Source: Phoronis australis
Lineage: Eukaryota > Phoronida > Phoronidae
Assembly (NCBI GenBank): GCA_002633005.1
Contig: NMRA01000446.1
Span: 40,926 to 104,925, forward strand
DNA: 64,000 nucleotides
Direction: 5' to 3'
Under the pieces are notes generated by a model. It was not told where the DNA came from. It worked only from the letters and a program-made list of their open reading frames with translations, and made no database searches. A program made the translations under genes and the position numbers. Shown here piece by piece: positions 1-11,932 of the stretch (the first letter of the stretch is position 1; every line of letters begins with the position of its first letter).

Positions 1-665
1 AACGATGTGTCATTCATATCCTCGATGCTGCACATATCGGATATGTTATCGCCTGCGGCCTTGGTTGGCCTAACGGCGGGAAACTCTGACCACCTATCAT
101 ATCCAAGAGCCTCTATAGGTTGACCTCTGTCTAGTTTGCCTAACATATCGTCTACTGAAAAATATTCTGGTGTTGTGACACTAGTCAGAAATGACGTTGT
201 CATGAGATTGTCTCGCACGCTCCAACTCAGGTTATCGTCTGAAACGTAACTTATCTCAGACTGAGTGCTATAGTCATAATCTTCGCATGGTGGCATTGCT
301 TTCACTTTCGTCCTCCCACAAGGCTCTACATTTGGTAATTCTTGGGTGTCACCTTCAACCAGTGCTTGTGACGATGCGCCAGTATGGCTTTTGTTCGAAC
401 GTAATCTTATCGATTTTGGTCGATTTTTATAGTTTACTTTGTCACCTATTCCGTATTGAATATCTATTGTGTTCGTAACTTTGTCTATGCGGTTAACCAA
501 ATCTCGCATTTCTGTGACTACACTCTCTAAATCCTGGAGCACGTGCTCGAGATTCGATATCACAGCGGTCACGTGTTTCCGTAAGTTCTCGCTTTTTCCA
601 ATGTCGCCGTTTTGAACTGTTTCCTTTGGTCCTCCTACATCGGTCACCCGTTCCATTTGTTCCAT
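1..665 (-). CDS. Largen/PRR16-like coiled-coil protein, N-terminal part (runs off left edge)
   Basis: An open frame of 221 codons runs from an ATG at 665 to the window edge without a stop. An in-frame TGA lies 11 codons upstream, which supports this start. Residues about 27-72 form an amphipathic coiled coil containing NLEHVLQDLESVVTEMRDLV followed by NRIDKVTNTID. This spacing of LE, VL, DL and ID resembles the N-terminal helix of vertebrate PRR16 (Largen), a cytosolic protein reported to promote cell size and translation. The remainder is polar and acidic, with YDYSTQSEISYVSDD at about 130-144, and looks disordered. The PRR16 C-terminal cysteine motif would lie outside the window. That the frame is coding is fairly sure from its length, upstream stop and composition. 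The family name is an inference from one helix; INSYN2-type coiled coils are an alternative. The frame may contain unseen introns further left. Confidence 0.6.
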   Translation of the reverse strand, partial: MEQMERVTDVGGPKETVQNGDIGKSENLRKHVTAVISNLEHVLQDLESVVTEMRDLVNRIDKVTNTIDIQYGIGDKVNYKNRPKSIRLRSNKSHTGASSQALVEGDTQELPNVEPCGRTKVKAMPPCEDYDYSTQSEISYVSDDNLSWSVRDNLMTTSFLTSVTTPEYFSVDDMLGKLDRGQPIEALGYDRWSEFPAVRPTKAAGDNISDMCSIEDMNDTS

Positions 666-2783
666 GATGCGCTCTCCTATTTCGTCTCATCAACTTGTGA
701 CTTATTTCCTTCTATCAGCATTCACTTCCGCACACGCTCCGTTCCTTTTCGTTTGCTCGGCTATGTAAGCCGTTGTCAAAATATTGATAGTGTCCAAAAC
801 TTGGATTCATCACAAACATTCCATCTGAAAAAATACAAGAAGCACTTCAGAAACTTTGTATTTACCTGGTGGTGCTAATCGTGTCCTGGCTTCGTTTGAC
901 AGTTTGTCAAGCAAAGGTTTGCAAAGACAGTTGGAATGTTCAATCTTCATATGCACTATGCACTAACAAAAGAATATCACTCTTCGTCACAAATGCTGAC
1001 AATCCCAAATTATAGAAATCTGTCACTAAAAATCCACCCTCTTTAAATTGCCCTCATGCGTACCCCTTGACACGATGTTGTGTACAAATATGTTCCGTTT
1101 CAATTGTCCCAATTAAAAAGTGTAACGTTCCTAAATGATAAGTTACAGTCAGGCGCTACCTTATACAAAATTAAAAACAAAGCAGTGACAACAATATGGC
1201 CACGCGCTCACCCATTCACAAACACACATTCAACGAGGGAGCTAAAAACGAAGAGTTGTGAAAACAACAAAATCATATGTTTCACTTTTGAACTTGAAAT
1301 CGAACTCTAAATTATTTCTCTCATTTTCTGTTCTACTTTTGAGCGAACTCAAAATAAGTGTCTATTATTCGGTGCTCTAGTACATTCATGGTTGTGGGAA
1401 TGAGTTTCTAGTACAAGTTAGCTTTTGATCACTGGCTGTTAGATTTGAACTAAAAGCTCGAGAAGAAAGTCAAGATTTCGAGTTAATCTTCAAATTTCGA
1501 ATTTGCACTCAAGCTTAAGGCTTTATGATGAGGTCATTAAGTGCAAAGTAGGATTAGACAGTTATCCACACAAGCCATTGTGCACTCGAGCATAAAATAA
1601 TAGACACTCGTCTTGAGTTGGTACAAAAGTAGAATAAAGAAAACGACAAAAAATAAATTCAAGTTCGATCTCGTATAAAAATAGTAGACCCTGGGTCCTG
1701 GAGTTATAAGTTTTGCTCGTAGAAGGGTGTGACACAAAAAAAGATTCACAATTCTCGATACACCGAATTTACCAAGGCCTACGCCAATGCAACTAGGTTT
1801 TAACGATGCATGAATTCTTTAATCCATCAGTATATTTTAGACCAAATGCACAATTATTGTTTGCTTCACTGGGCATTGCAGTTACGTACCAAAGGAAGGG
1901 CGTTTTGATTTGTAGTTACTAAGGGAAATTGGGCTGGATACTAAGTTTCTGCCTGCCTTGTAGCAGCGTGTTTGTAAATGTTTATTTACAGAGATGCTGC
2001 GTGTCAAAGTGAGGCTAGTGGAGAAGGGGACTAGTCTCAAAACAGAAAGATGTTCACCTGCATAGTGGGGTAAGGGTTTAGTGTAATTTCTCGATAGTAC
2101 AAGTGAGGTCGTTGCTGCAGTAGGATTACGTGATGAACTACTCGTTTCTAATCCAGGTTATTCATGTCAGAGGTTATGCAAAAACCGGCGATAGGCCCTA
2201 CCACCCGGAGAGTGATTCCCTCAAGGAGATTGGCAGGGGCGTGCCGTCAACTTCAATGCACCGTTTGCACTCTGGAGTATTGCCTCGCATGTATGGCGTT
2301 GGCCAGCACCGCCATGGTATTCGAAAGAGGACTCCCTTATCTGGCGATTAGGGGAAACTGTATTACAAAAGTATTTCAAAAATGTGTAATCATCTGGGCC
2401 GTTTACACAGAAATAAGTGAAATATCGGATAACAACGCAATGGCATCAAATGATCATAGGTCCGGCCTCGTTCTGGGCACAGTCGCCTTCGTGGGGACTA
2501 CTTAAATGCAGCGACATTTTTGACTATATTGACTTTCATATCTGGAAATTAACTTTTACCTAGCGTTTTGTAATTATTTTATAAAGGGCTGTAGAGAGTG
2601 CACAAATTTCTTTTCTTTGTTATTGTGTAATCTTTTTCTACACAATGAATTATTCGGAATGTGTAAAACGAAATCTGAAGGAAGGTGTGTGTGTTGGTTG
2701 GAACACAGAAGTAACCAGGACACTACTATACGAGGAGAGACCTGTTAGAGAGGTACTATCGAGGCCGAACGACATCAATGTGA
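666..2783. other. Gene-free stretch 5' of the coiled-coil gene
   Basis: This holds the upstream region, and presumably the 5' UTR or promoter, of the gene at 1-665. Only short ORFs without domain motifs or splice-site support are seen. No recognisable repeat was found. Confidence 0.4.
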
Positions 2784-2821
2784 GTGAGAAATTGTGTGTC
2801 TGCAGACACACAATTTCTCAC
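2784..2821. repeat. Perfect 38-bp palindrome
   Basis: The left arm GTGAGAAATTGTGTGTCTG is followed with no spacer by its exact reverse complement, centred on a CTGCAG at 2800-2805. The symmetry stops at the A/G pair 2783/2822. Such spacer-free palindromes can extrude cruciforms and are usually short-lived. No surrounding element was recognised. Confidence 0.9.
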
Positions 2822-3535
2822 GCTATGTCCTTGCTGTGAAAGTCTAGCTACTAAGTCACTTGGTCTGATTTTTACTACAAATTACGGGTGAGAAGAGATT
2901 AGAAAAGCCATGTCTGTTAGGAACCAGTCCAACAATTGTGGTAACCCAATTTGCGTTATTCAACTATCAAATGTACCCGGTGGATAATTTTCGAAGTTTC
3001 ATGAAATTTGTCATCCCTATAAAATTATATCCCTTTGTCGTAGACTATTGCTTGAGTGGTTTAACTTTCTAAATTGTGGCATAGTTCGTAACGTCATAAC
3101 GATAACTGGGTCAGTGCCAATTATGGTTTCCTGCTACTGTGATTCCACGGAACAGGCCCGCAAGCGTCCAGACTTACTCCTGGGTCCCTTTACAAAAATG
3201 TACTTATATTTTATTACACCTCAGAGCGCCACAAGGACTGTCAAAGTAGACGGTATCATGTAGAGGTCGAGCGACTGTCCATATCACATGCCATATCAGA
3301 TGAGTGTGGATGTGGACGATATACGCTCACACCGGGAAGTCGAAAACAGCACATGAAAAAGCTTTAACAACACAAAGGTTGAACGAATCAGTGTCGTTAC
3401 AGAGTTTCTCACCTTGTACAACAACCTGTACCAATGAAGCATCTTGATCCGAACGCTTCAATCTAAGCAACTCAGTTGAACTAAGTTAGTACTGTATGCC
3501 TGTGTCATTCAATCTGCTGAGGATGGACACGGTTT

Positions 3536-3584
3536 TCTATAATGTGACATACAATGTCTATAATGTGACATACATGTCTATAAT
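3536..3584. repeat. Short tandem duplication, 20-21 bp period
   Basis: The word TCTATAATGTGACATACA recurs at 3536 and 3557, with a partial third copy at 3577. Confidence 0.75.
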
Positions 3585-4172
3585 CCCTGAACTACCTTTC
3601 AAAAGAAGTGTGCCTCAAGCAACATTAGACGACGGAGGTCATTGTACTTCTAGGAGATTAGTTTAATTTTAATAGCGAGTTTTCTGTTACAGGCGAATAG
3701 ATCGTTGAATGGCATACACTGTGTGCAAGTCATGCCTTGGTAGACATGCATGTCAATAATGTTTGTATATTTCATATCTCATAAAGAAATTCACTTTATT
3801 TTGTCAACAGTAAGGATTCGCTTGCTATTATTGCACATGTACCGAGCAGTGCCTGGCTGTCTAGTTTTATTTATTGTGTATACCATTAAGGTTAGGATTT
3901 ATTTGCATTCAAACGCTGAATTTTCATGTTCGTTATATATGTAGTATCATATTAAATCAGCCTCGATGTTATTTACTATGCAAATCACGATGAATGCCAA
4001 GCAAAATATTTTTTGAGAGCGAATTCAAAGCGTCGGGTGTTGTAACAAACGTTTGTTTTAAGGTACGCGTTTTGAAGTCAGCAAACAAATGAGATTGAAA
4101 ACACATTTTTTGTTTAATTCCTTGTTTATATTCATCTTAGTTTGGTCTTGAAAAGTTGCCGCTAACACTAAG

Positions 4173-4327
4173 CAGGGGCGGATCCAGGATTTTGAGTCAG
4201 GGGGGCCAGGGCAGAGTTTTAGCCAGGATTTTGCCCGTCAGACATTCGCACCCCTGAATTACCAAATGGAGAATGCAGAATTTTAGGGGGGCATGGCCCC
4301 CTTGGCCCCGCTCTAAATCCGCCACTG
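4173..4327. mobile_element. MITE-like element with CAGNGGCGGAT ends, copy 1 (intact)
   Basis: The element starts CAGGGGCGGATCCAGGATTT and ends CTAAATCCGCCACTG, giving short inverted ends. It is flanked by CTAAG on both sides (4168-4172 and 4328-4332), a 5-bp target duplication. The interior holds the phrases GCCAGGATTTTGCCCGTC and GGGGGGCATGGCCCCC, shared with the copies at 20834 and 30327. At 155 bp with no ORF it is non-autonomous. The superfamily is not resolved. Confidence 0.8.
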
Positions 4328-4332
4328 CTAAG

Positions 4333-7300
4333 CAAATTATAAACCAGTCGTTCATCCAGCATGAAGCAACGGGTTACATACAGTCTAAAGCTATTCCAAT
4401 TTTCACAACAGAAGTTACGCTTTGATTATACCACGTGATATCTGTTTTTAGTGTCTGCTAATCCCACACCTTAACAATACGATTAGAAGAACATACGTTT
4501 TTATCATCGACTGATAATAAAACCGGCAAATTAACTCGCTTTTGTAAATACTTGGATAAATGCGCTGAGTGTGTACAATACGTAGTGAACCAGAGAACCG
4601 ACAGTAAGATTATGTCCCCGTCAATAGAAGCTTGTCGAGTGCTGGGAATTCTCGCAAACCAAATGTGAGGCCATTTTATGTGCCCACACGTAACTTACGA
4701 GTGTTTTGGGGATATGCTTATGGGCCCATAGGCCTATTTTTTGAGCTGTGACTAAACTTTTAACGGTTCGTAAAGTTTCCCAAAATGGAATAGCCTCAAC
4801 GAGTGTCAAACAAAACATGCCTTAAATAAGACCCACGATCTGCTGTTTATTTCAGCACTATTTGAGCTTTGCCAACACACAAGTGTCCTCATTCTAGCTC
4901 ATTTTTTCGAAACTTCTGCCCAAATTATGATTTTTTTACTAGAAAATGTGCCGTTTCCGAATATATTTCTTGTGGCTCACTATAAGAAATTACTGGTGTT
5001 ATTATTAGTGTTCAAAACATATTTACTTCTTAAAAAGATACCACAGCCATCAGAAGGTCTAGTTTCTAAATTGCTGACACGAACATGTAGGCCTACACTG
5101 TAGATGTTCGAGTACGAGTTCTAAGGTTGTTCTGTTGTTTTACACAAGAGTATTTTCAACGTTTCATCTGCAAAAAATTATTGACCAGGCAGTGGCGGTT
5201 GCCGTCATGCTTGTAGTTTGATGCAGGTTGATTTGCAGTGTAGTTGTCGTGGCGAGGAAAATGACGAAGACGTCAGAACAAGACGAAAAGGATGCAGAAT
5301 CACGTGCAAAGTTTTGTCTATTTTTTCCTTAAAGTAAAGCTTTCAACCTGAGTCTGGTTCAAAATGCGTGGCTATACACTGGCACTTGATATCGTGCCGC
5401 ACACTTAAAATTTGTTCAATTCAGGAATTTGCAAAAGGGGTTTCATTTCCTTCAAATATTTCAGTGTAAAGATTGTTTGACTTTTTAGTTGTTAACTGCT
5501 TTACTGAATGTGGCGCAGGTCTTTTTCCTTCATTTCACGAACTGTGCGTGTACTTTTCTTGTGGATTCAATTCCTTTAGTCGCACGAGATTCAGTTATTT
5601 TTTGTGCTTTACAATTATTGTCTTACAGGCAACCGTTTATCACGAGTCATAGGTCCTCTTCACGAACGTCCTTTTTTATCAATTGGTCATGAGAAAAAAA
5701 CGCTGATATAGAGAGAACACGCGTGCAGTTTGTTTGAAATGGGTGTAGCTACCCTGGTCGTAATTCAGTGGTTATGCAGGCAGGGTCAAAATTAATTTAC
5801 CCCTTGCATCAATAATAAAGGACAGGCAATCAATTGATATTGCATCCCTCTCTACTATCGTAGCCTGTCGCGCTGCATCCAGAAAGCTTTCAAATTTAAT
5901 AACGACTAGTGGTCGAATATTCCCATAATCGAACGAAATGAGCGCATACACGTCACTGAATACCATGTCAAGCGTATATTCCAAATTCCTGTGTTTGAAC
6001 GCTGGACTTCTACACTAGCAAGAACGCTGTCGAAAAGTAACCATTGAAGTTCTTCTTAACGGTCTTGAAACGAGAGCAGAATAATTAAACCGTTCTAAAG
6101 CATCGGGCGCTTCATAAGTGTTATGAATGTTTTATGATTTATGCAACATATTGCTCATTAAAATTGTACAACCAAACTTTTTTAAATTAGTGATGCACAA
6201 AAACTATCCACTTTGAAGCTGGCGCCTTTATTCAATTTCTCATCTTAACTCGTGTCTTTGTGATCATGATTCTTAGTTCCCAGCCGATATTGGTATTAGC
6301 AGCATCAGTGACAAGCCTTCTTGGCGGAGATTGCTCGCCGCGGGAATTAATGCCAATTTCCGTTAGATTTCAATAGTCAAGATATCAGTCATTTAATAAT
6401 GAAGGATCTTATGATAATTAAATATGACCCCCTGCCAGTCAGCTCTGAACTGGACACGGAGCTCAATAATTGTTTACCGTGCATATCTCACGTCATTTCT
6501 GATACTCATTGTGGATTTGTGGCGAACAGTTTAAGATGGCTGCGAAGCAAGATACTGCACAGCCTTAAGAAAAGAGAGCCAAAACGTTTACCGGTGACTG
6601 TTATTTCATGTGTTATAGCTGGTTAAGAGCTTCCTTTCCAACAAAAGTCGCTACACGGTGTGCGCCAGAAAAAAAACATTTGATGGCACAAGGTGCAATG
6701 AACTTCGGAAATTACAAATATAACATTTGGTTTATACCACTGACTACATAACATTGGCCTCAGCTTAGTAGACGTGACATCTTGGTTTGGTAAGAACTGA
6801 AAGTTACTTATCGCTTAACTCAGACCATGTTCAACAGGTTGACGAATCATCAATTTCAGGCGCAGAGTATAAGTCTTTAGCAACAACGAACAGTCAGTAC
6901 TCCAAACAAGCGGAACACCTCGGGTACTTTCGTAACCTTAAATTTCCCCCGGAGATGAAAGCTATCTGCGCATGTGCAAACTTCCGTCATACAACAAGTT
7001 GTGTGAGTTTCAAACGAAAGAATGATTGAACCTCATTTGTTGGAAATCTCAATTCCGTTCTGAGTAGTAAATAGTCCCCTGGAGATTATATTACATTTAA
7101 CCTCACACTCAAAACAATCCCCAAAATCGTCCTTTAAGCCATGTCTACATACACTGATCGGTCGTCTGCGACTTTACAGCGACTTCGTACGTCACAATTC
7201 GAGTGAGTATGCAGAAACCAGTACAAAGTCGTGTACAACTTCTCCGGAGTTTACCGAAAACCGGAGCAAAATCGAGCGTGCTCTTGTGTCGCAATGAGCA

Positions 7301-7849
7301 AGTCGCGTACGACTTTTTACCTCGAAGAGACGAGTCGGCAGGCTAGCTCCAATTAGCCGTTTGGAACAGTTTGATACGAAGTCTTATGATACTGAATGGA
7401 GTGCATAGGACCATAAGCTCATCTGGGTGTCTCGAGTAAGCTGACAGCTCACTCCAAAGCGTGAAAGTAGGCCTACTGCAAGCTGAATTCGTAGTTCACC
7501 GTACGTCTGCGCAGGCCTTAAAGGTTTTGAACTATGACCTAATCGCGAGGTCAGCGTATTTAGCCAAATATCTACAAAACCATAGATTTTAACTCCGTAA
7601 AAGTACATATTTTCTGAAAGTACAAAGTCTGTAGACTTTGATTGTTGACCTTCTACCAGTCTATTATTAATTGGGTCACGTGATCATGTCTTTTACTAAA
7701 ACTTGACCACAAAGAAAGGTGCAAGGATAGCAAAACAACGGTATCAAAAACATGATCAAATTTTGTTCGATTTGAATGTTTTCTATGATATCATTTCGTT
7801 TTTGGTTTATACAACTGTTTGATTTTTTCATGAAAACCGTTAAAGTACT
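4333..7849. other. Gene-free stretch
   Basis: Only short scattered ORFs are seen, none with a recognisable motif or a convincing acceptor and donor pair. No mobile element was identified. Confidence 0.35.
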
Positions 7850-8498
7850 AATTTAATAGCTTCCCATATATGCTCAACATTCTGTGATAACAAGAATCTA
7901 GGATTCGAAACGTTTAAAACATTATTTAATTCGTGTGCAGCACCAATTTTGGATTACGGGTCATCTGTTTGGGGTTACAAAAAATTTAGTAATGATGAAA
8001 ACATTCAAAACAGAGCTATGCGTTTTTATTTAGGGGTCAACCGATTTACAGCCACTCATGCTGTTAGAGGCGATATGGGGTGGGACTCCACCGGAAATAG
8101 ATTTAAATTGAACAAGCTGCGTCTTTGGAACAAACTAGTGACCACGGGTGGTGATAGGTTACTGAAGAAGGTATTTCTATGAGACTACTATGTTGGTAGA
8201 AAGGGCTGAATAGACGGAATCAAAAATTTGTATAACCTAATTGGCATGCAATCCTGTTTTCAAAATTTGACTACTTGTAACATAGTAGATGCTAGAAACA
8301 AACTGTTTGAATACTCGAAACATGTTTGGGCTGAGTCTGTTGTAACAAAACCCAAGTTAAGAACCTACATTTTATTTAAGCACAAGATTTTAATTGAGCC
8401 GTATGTAAGGATTAATTTATCTCATTCCGAGAGATCTCTTCTGGCTCAGCTAAGAGCAGGAAATCTCCCATTGCACTTGGAAACTGGCCGTTATGTAA
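7850..8498 (+). pseudogene. Non-LTR retrotransposon, 5'-truncated reverse-transcriptase C-terminal region (left half)
   Basis: A degraded frame encodes the end of a LINE-type polyprotein. It includes APILDYGSSVWGYKKF at about 7940-7990, then IQNRAMRFYLGVNRFTATHA, typical of the region just after the RT fingers and palm. From about 8225 it continues with a hydrophilic domain ending SERSLLAQLRAGNLPLHLET. In-frame stops (for example TGA after KKVFL at 8180) show that it is dead. Everything upstream of about 7850 is missing, the usual 5' truncation of LINE insertions. The frame breaks at 8498, where a foreign 3434-bp insertion begins, and resumes at 11933. Confidence 0.8.
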
Positions 8499-8599
8499 AC
8501 ACTCATGTTAGGCCATGGGCCGTAGTATATATAGCTCCAGTCTTTTCATCGTGTGACCATTTCAGGGAGCAACTTGATTTTTTCTGTATGGCTAGATTA

Positions 8600-8740
8600 G
8601 TATACCGTTAAGCAATTGATACCTGAAAAGTTCCCACGTTTTAAGTTGCACATTTTTTGTAGAAAAACAGTTTTTTGTGAGTTCAAATGTTACATTATTG
8701 AACAAGAGGTAGCGCTAAATCCAACAAAAGACTAGCACAA
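8600..8740 (-). repeat. Dispersed AAGTTCCCACGT repeat, inverted copy
   Basis: The phrase AAAAGTTCCCACGTTTTAAG is followed by TTGCACATTTTTTG. It matches the reverse complement of 17340-17380 and resembles the distal part of the repeats at 11556-11880 and 37300-37620. Confidence 0.55.
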
Positions 8741-9942
8741 GATGGCATTTTAAGGCAATCACAAACTCAGAAAATAAGTAACTGCAGACCTAATCTAACA
8801 TGGCGGCTCCCTTAGAGATGCTGTCAATAAATGCTGCATACATTTTCAAGCACTAAATTCATCTGATTTGTTGTGTTTCTCGAAAGCGACATGGGTAAAG
8901 AGCATTGACTGTGTGAAAGAATGTCTTTCCATTGGAGATGAAGACAGTAATGAGCACAATGTATGTGACCAGTTGTCATTTGCATCAAGTAACTTCACGG
9001 ATTGGCGTGGGTTCCAGGCAGTAGTATCACGAATCATTTTATACAAGCTTATTGGCGTTTCAAAGATTGAAAGAGCGAAGAGGAAAGATTGCGAAACTAT
9101 AAAGTATGCCGAGAATAGAACCCCCTGATTACGACCAAGATGATGGTAAGTGTTAAATTTTTCCTGGGAATTTGATAAATTGATGCAAGTCACTGAGTCA
9201 GTGCCTCAATAGGAAACAGGTCACTTCATACCCAAATCAACACGTACCCAAGTCAAATTTCAAAAGTATTTCAAAACTATGTAATTTGGCAAAGCAGTGA
9301 TTAAAATCAATCAATCGCGCCATATTTATGCAAAACGACTCATTATTACCCGTTATTTAGAGAATGAAAATGAAAATTTATTAGTAATGTTTTTAGCACG
9401 GACACTAGTTGACTTGGGTGCGAGTTGGCTACGGTACGAACTGACTGGAAAACCCTCATATGCACAACTGGTAAAAAGACTGTGTTCCCTGGATTCTGTG
9501 TCTGGCCTGCTTGAGTTTGAATCAAGCATCCACATAATTCACTGAATAATCAGCCCGTGTGATGGCATTCAAATGCAGGTAGGACACATACTCCAGTAAC
9601 AAGGTGACCATTTTTTTCAGTGCACATTGTTATTTTCTCAGTAACCATAACTCTGGGCACGGTGTAAGATATCTATCAAAATTATACTTTTGTAATGTCC
9701 TGGGGTGAGAGAGAGGTAATCTCCATACTCGACGCTCAGCTCGAAAACTAACCAATTGCATGCCACAATTCTAGCAAATTCACTTGAATTGTGCACTGTG
9801 AACAGTTAGGCTTTGAGTCTGAGTTTGGAGATTACACCCTGGGCCCAGGTGATTGGCCATCAATGTCATTATTGAAATCAAATAGATGTTGGAATGCCGT
9901 GCAGTTACCGACGAATACAAATATAAAATAGTCCATATCACA

Positions 9943-9973
9943 CCCTTGACAAAGAGCGCATCGCTCGAAACGT
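9943..9973 (+). ncRNA. Hammerhead-ribozyme-like core, degenerate
   Basis: The sequence reads CCTTGACAAA, then a perfect stem GAGCG-CAT-CGCTC, then GAAACG. The layout (CUGAnGA-like box, stem II, GAAA) is that of a hammerhead core, but the CUGAUGA box is altered and stems I and III are not visible. It is probably a decayed retroelement-associated motif. Confidence 0.3.
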
Positions 9974-10771
9974 GGGGATATTTTAATATATTTCAGTACC
10001 GACGCTAGTCGTTTTTTAGTTTTACTAGTTCTACTATAATGTAATTATTGACTACAGAATGCACCTATATCTGGGGCACCACCTTTAACATTTTCAAGCT
10101 ACTTTTACTCTTAGGTTTTGCTAAAAGGAGCATAGGTGCCTTTATTTCAGATGTAGGTGCAGCTTCACACTTATGGTTGAAGAATAACAAAGCACGTAGC
10201 AAATATTTTGAGAACAGTCATTTTATTGAGGTTTTACTCATTCAACATAGTTTGTTGTTTGTTTGTTTTCTAAGTAATTTTGTACAGTGTTGTTGGAACA
10301 CTATCTTCAAAAGTTCTTCTTTTATGTGTTTTTGAAATAACAAAATTTATTTGAGTGAAAGTACAATTTAGAATACTTGCATGATTGTAAAGACTTGTGT
10401 GCATATTTGAAATTGTATGCTAATTTTCAAACAAAAATTTGTTTTTAAGACCATTTTTCATACAAACCCATGGGTATCTTTTTCAATTTTGAGCACAACA
10501 CGCTAGGCCGTATATATGCATGTCTTATTTTGAGTGTTTACTATCTGTCTTTTGATCATTGTCTGTACTTCCATTCAGTTCTTGTAATAAAGAATTCAGT
10601 ACATGTCAACATCGATCATTTTGCAGGAACGGCCAACAAGGCTTTCTGTATTTTTAAACTCTAACAACGGTTTTTATTTTTAATTTGCTTGGTTGTAGGT
10701 GGGTTGTTTTTGGATGCTGCTAAGGCAGGAAATGGCATGGACTTTTAATCAGAGTACAGGGAAGAGATCTA

Positions 10772-11184
10772 GTAGCACTCGAAATCAAGTACCATCGTTC
10801 TTGCTACAAAAGCTTCACAAGACTACTGTCAAAACAGAAATCTAACGATAGTGAAATTTTCACAGATGTATTTCAAGAGTTTTGCTTTGAAGTTTTTGGA
10901 GCAATAATCTTGCATGGGGAAATATTGCATTTGACTCTGTTAAGGTCACTCCTCGAGGAAACTTTATCCAAAAGAGGTTGTAATGTACGTGTCCGAACTA
11001 GAAATCTGAAATTGAAATTACAGAGAATTTACCCTATTTTACAATTCCTTAGTCCAAAACGGAATCAGAGTGAATTGTTGTTAAACAAACATTTGTTCTT
11101 TTTGTTAATGCTGGCCTAAAATGCACTGAAATGTGCAAGTGCCAAAACTGTGAGAATGTCAAAGTTAGTGTTGAAATTGAGTAA
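10772..11184 (+). pseudogene. Decayed mobile-element ORF with KYHRSCY motif and CXC-like cysteines
   Basis: From 10772 to 11119 the frame reads about 115 codons, beginning VALEIKYHRSCYKSFTRLL and continuing with VFQEFCFEVFGAIILHGEI and LKLKLQRIYPILQF. After a -1 frameshift, 11110-11184 encodes AGLKCTEMCKCQNCEN, a cysteine spacing like tesmin/TSO1 CXC zinc motifs. From memory, proteins with this KYH-CY block plus cysteine cluster are abundant and uncharacterised in cnidarian, echinoderm and fish genomes, and behave like repeats. Stops upstream of 10772 and the frameshift show that it is not functional. It belongs to the insertion 8499-11932 and may be the remnant of that element's own gene. 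Confidence 0.55.
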
Positions 11185-11555
11185 GATGATGAGTAACAGT
11201 GTGGTGGACTTGAATCCCAGCCGGAGGAACTTGGAAAGACGTCTCATCAAGAGACAGAAACCAGGCTATTAACTGGCCCAGTGAGCCTGGTGATTAGTGA
11301 AACATTTTTCTATTTTCATATTTATGTCTCTGGTAATAGCTTTTTATCTTGTTAATTTCTCGGTCTTTTGTACTTCATCTGATTCCATTTGTTGTTATCC
11401 TATACTTTTTGTCGTCATTTTTTGACAAATTGTATGCCTTGGACTTGTAGCAATGATGTTTTTTGTCTGACAGATTAGTAAATATGTGATAAAATAAAGG
11501 TGAGGCATAGTCAGTTTGATAATTATAGTTTCACCAACAGTAGAAACAGCATAAA

Positions 11556-11880
11556 ACACTATGAATGGTAGTTCCACATTTCACGAACAAATGGCACCCA
11601 TAAATTCATATTATCTTCCATAATTCTACGTTTTAATGAAAAAATATATCAAAGTTTGTGTTTGTTATGACTTAATACAGCCTGTAGGAATATTATCTGC
11701 AGTATCATAATTTATGGACAATTGATATTCTTCTTTTCTAACTTTTTTAATTCCATGTAAAATTAGCTGAATCGGCACAATTTTAACATCAAATTTCACA
11801 AAAAAGTTTAAACGTGGGAACTTTTTTGATTCATAAATTACAATGATTTGTGACATCAAAAACACCTGAATTAAATTTCC
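11556..11880. repeat. Dispersed repeat of about 325 bp, copy 1
   Basis: Colinear with 37300-37620. Shared landmarks in order are a GTTCCA box, CCATAAATTCA, TTATGACTTAAT, TTTTTAATT-type runs, ACRTGGGAACTTTT and TTTGTGACATCAAAAA. It contains no ORF. It lies just inside the right end of the insertion. Confidence 0.7.
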
Positions 11881-11932
11881 CCCCTAAAATGGTCACAGAA
11901 TTGGTTTTCTAGGCCTCCTGTGGCCCATGGCC

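Larger units (their letters stand above)
8499..11932. mobile_element. 3434-bp insertion inside the non-LTR element, flanked by 7-bp TATGTAA
   Basis: TATGTAA occurs at 8492-8498 and again at 11933-11939. Removing one copy plus the insert rejoins the retrotransposon frame from GRYV to SERLW without a shift, so the boundaries are exact. GGCCATGGGCC at 8511-8521 is present inverted (GGCCCATGGCC) at 11922-11932, suggesting an inverted end. A dispersed AAGTTCCCACGT motif is also found inverted near both ends (about 8620 and 11820). Internally the insert holds the decayed ORF at 10772-11184 and the repeat at 11556-11880. The element class is not known. Confidence 0.75.

Noticed and set aside
8846-9193. 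ORFs of 115 (minus) and 86 (plus) codons in the insertion
   Set aside because: They overlap on opposite strands, with no domain signature and no splice support.
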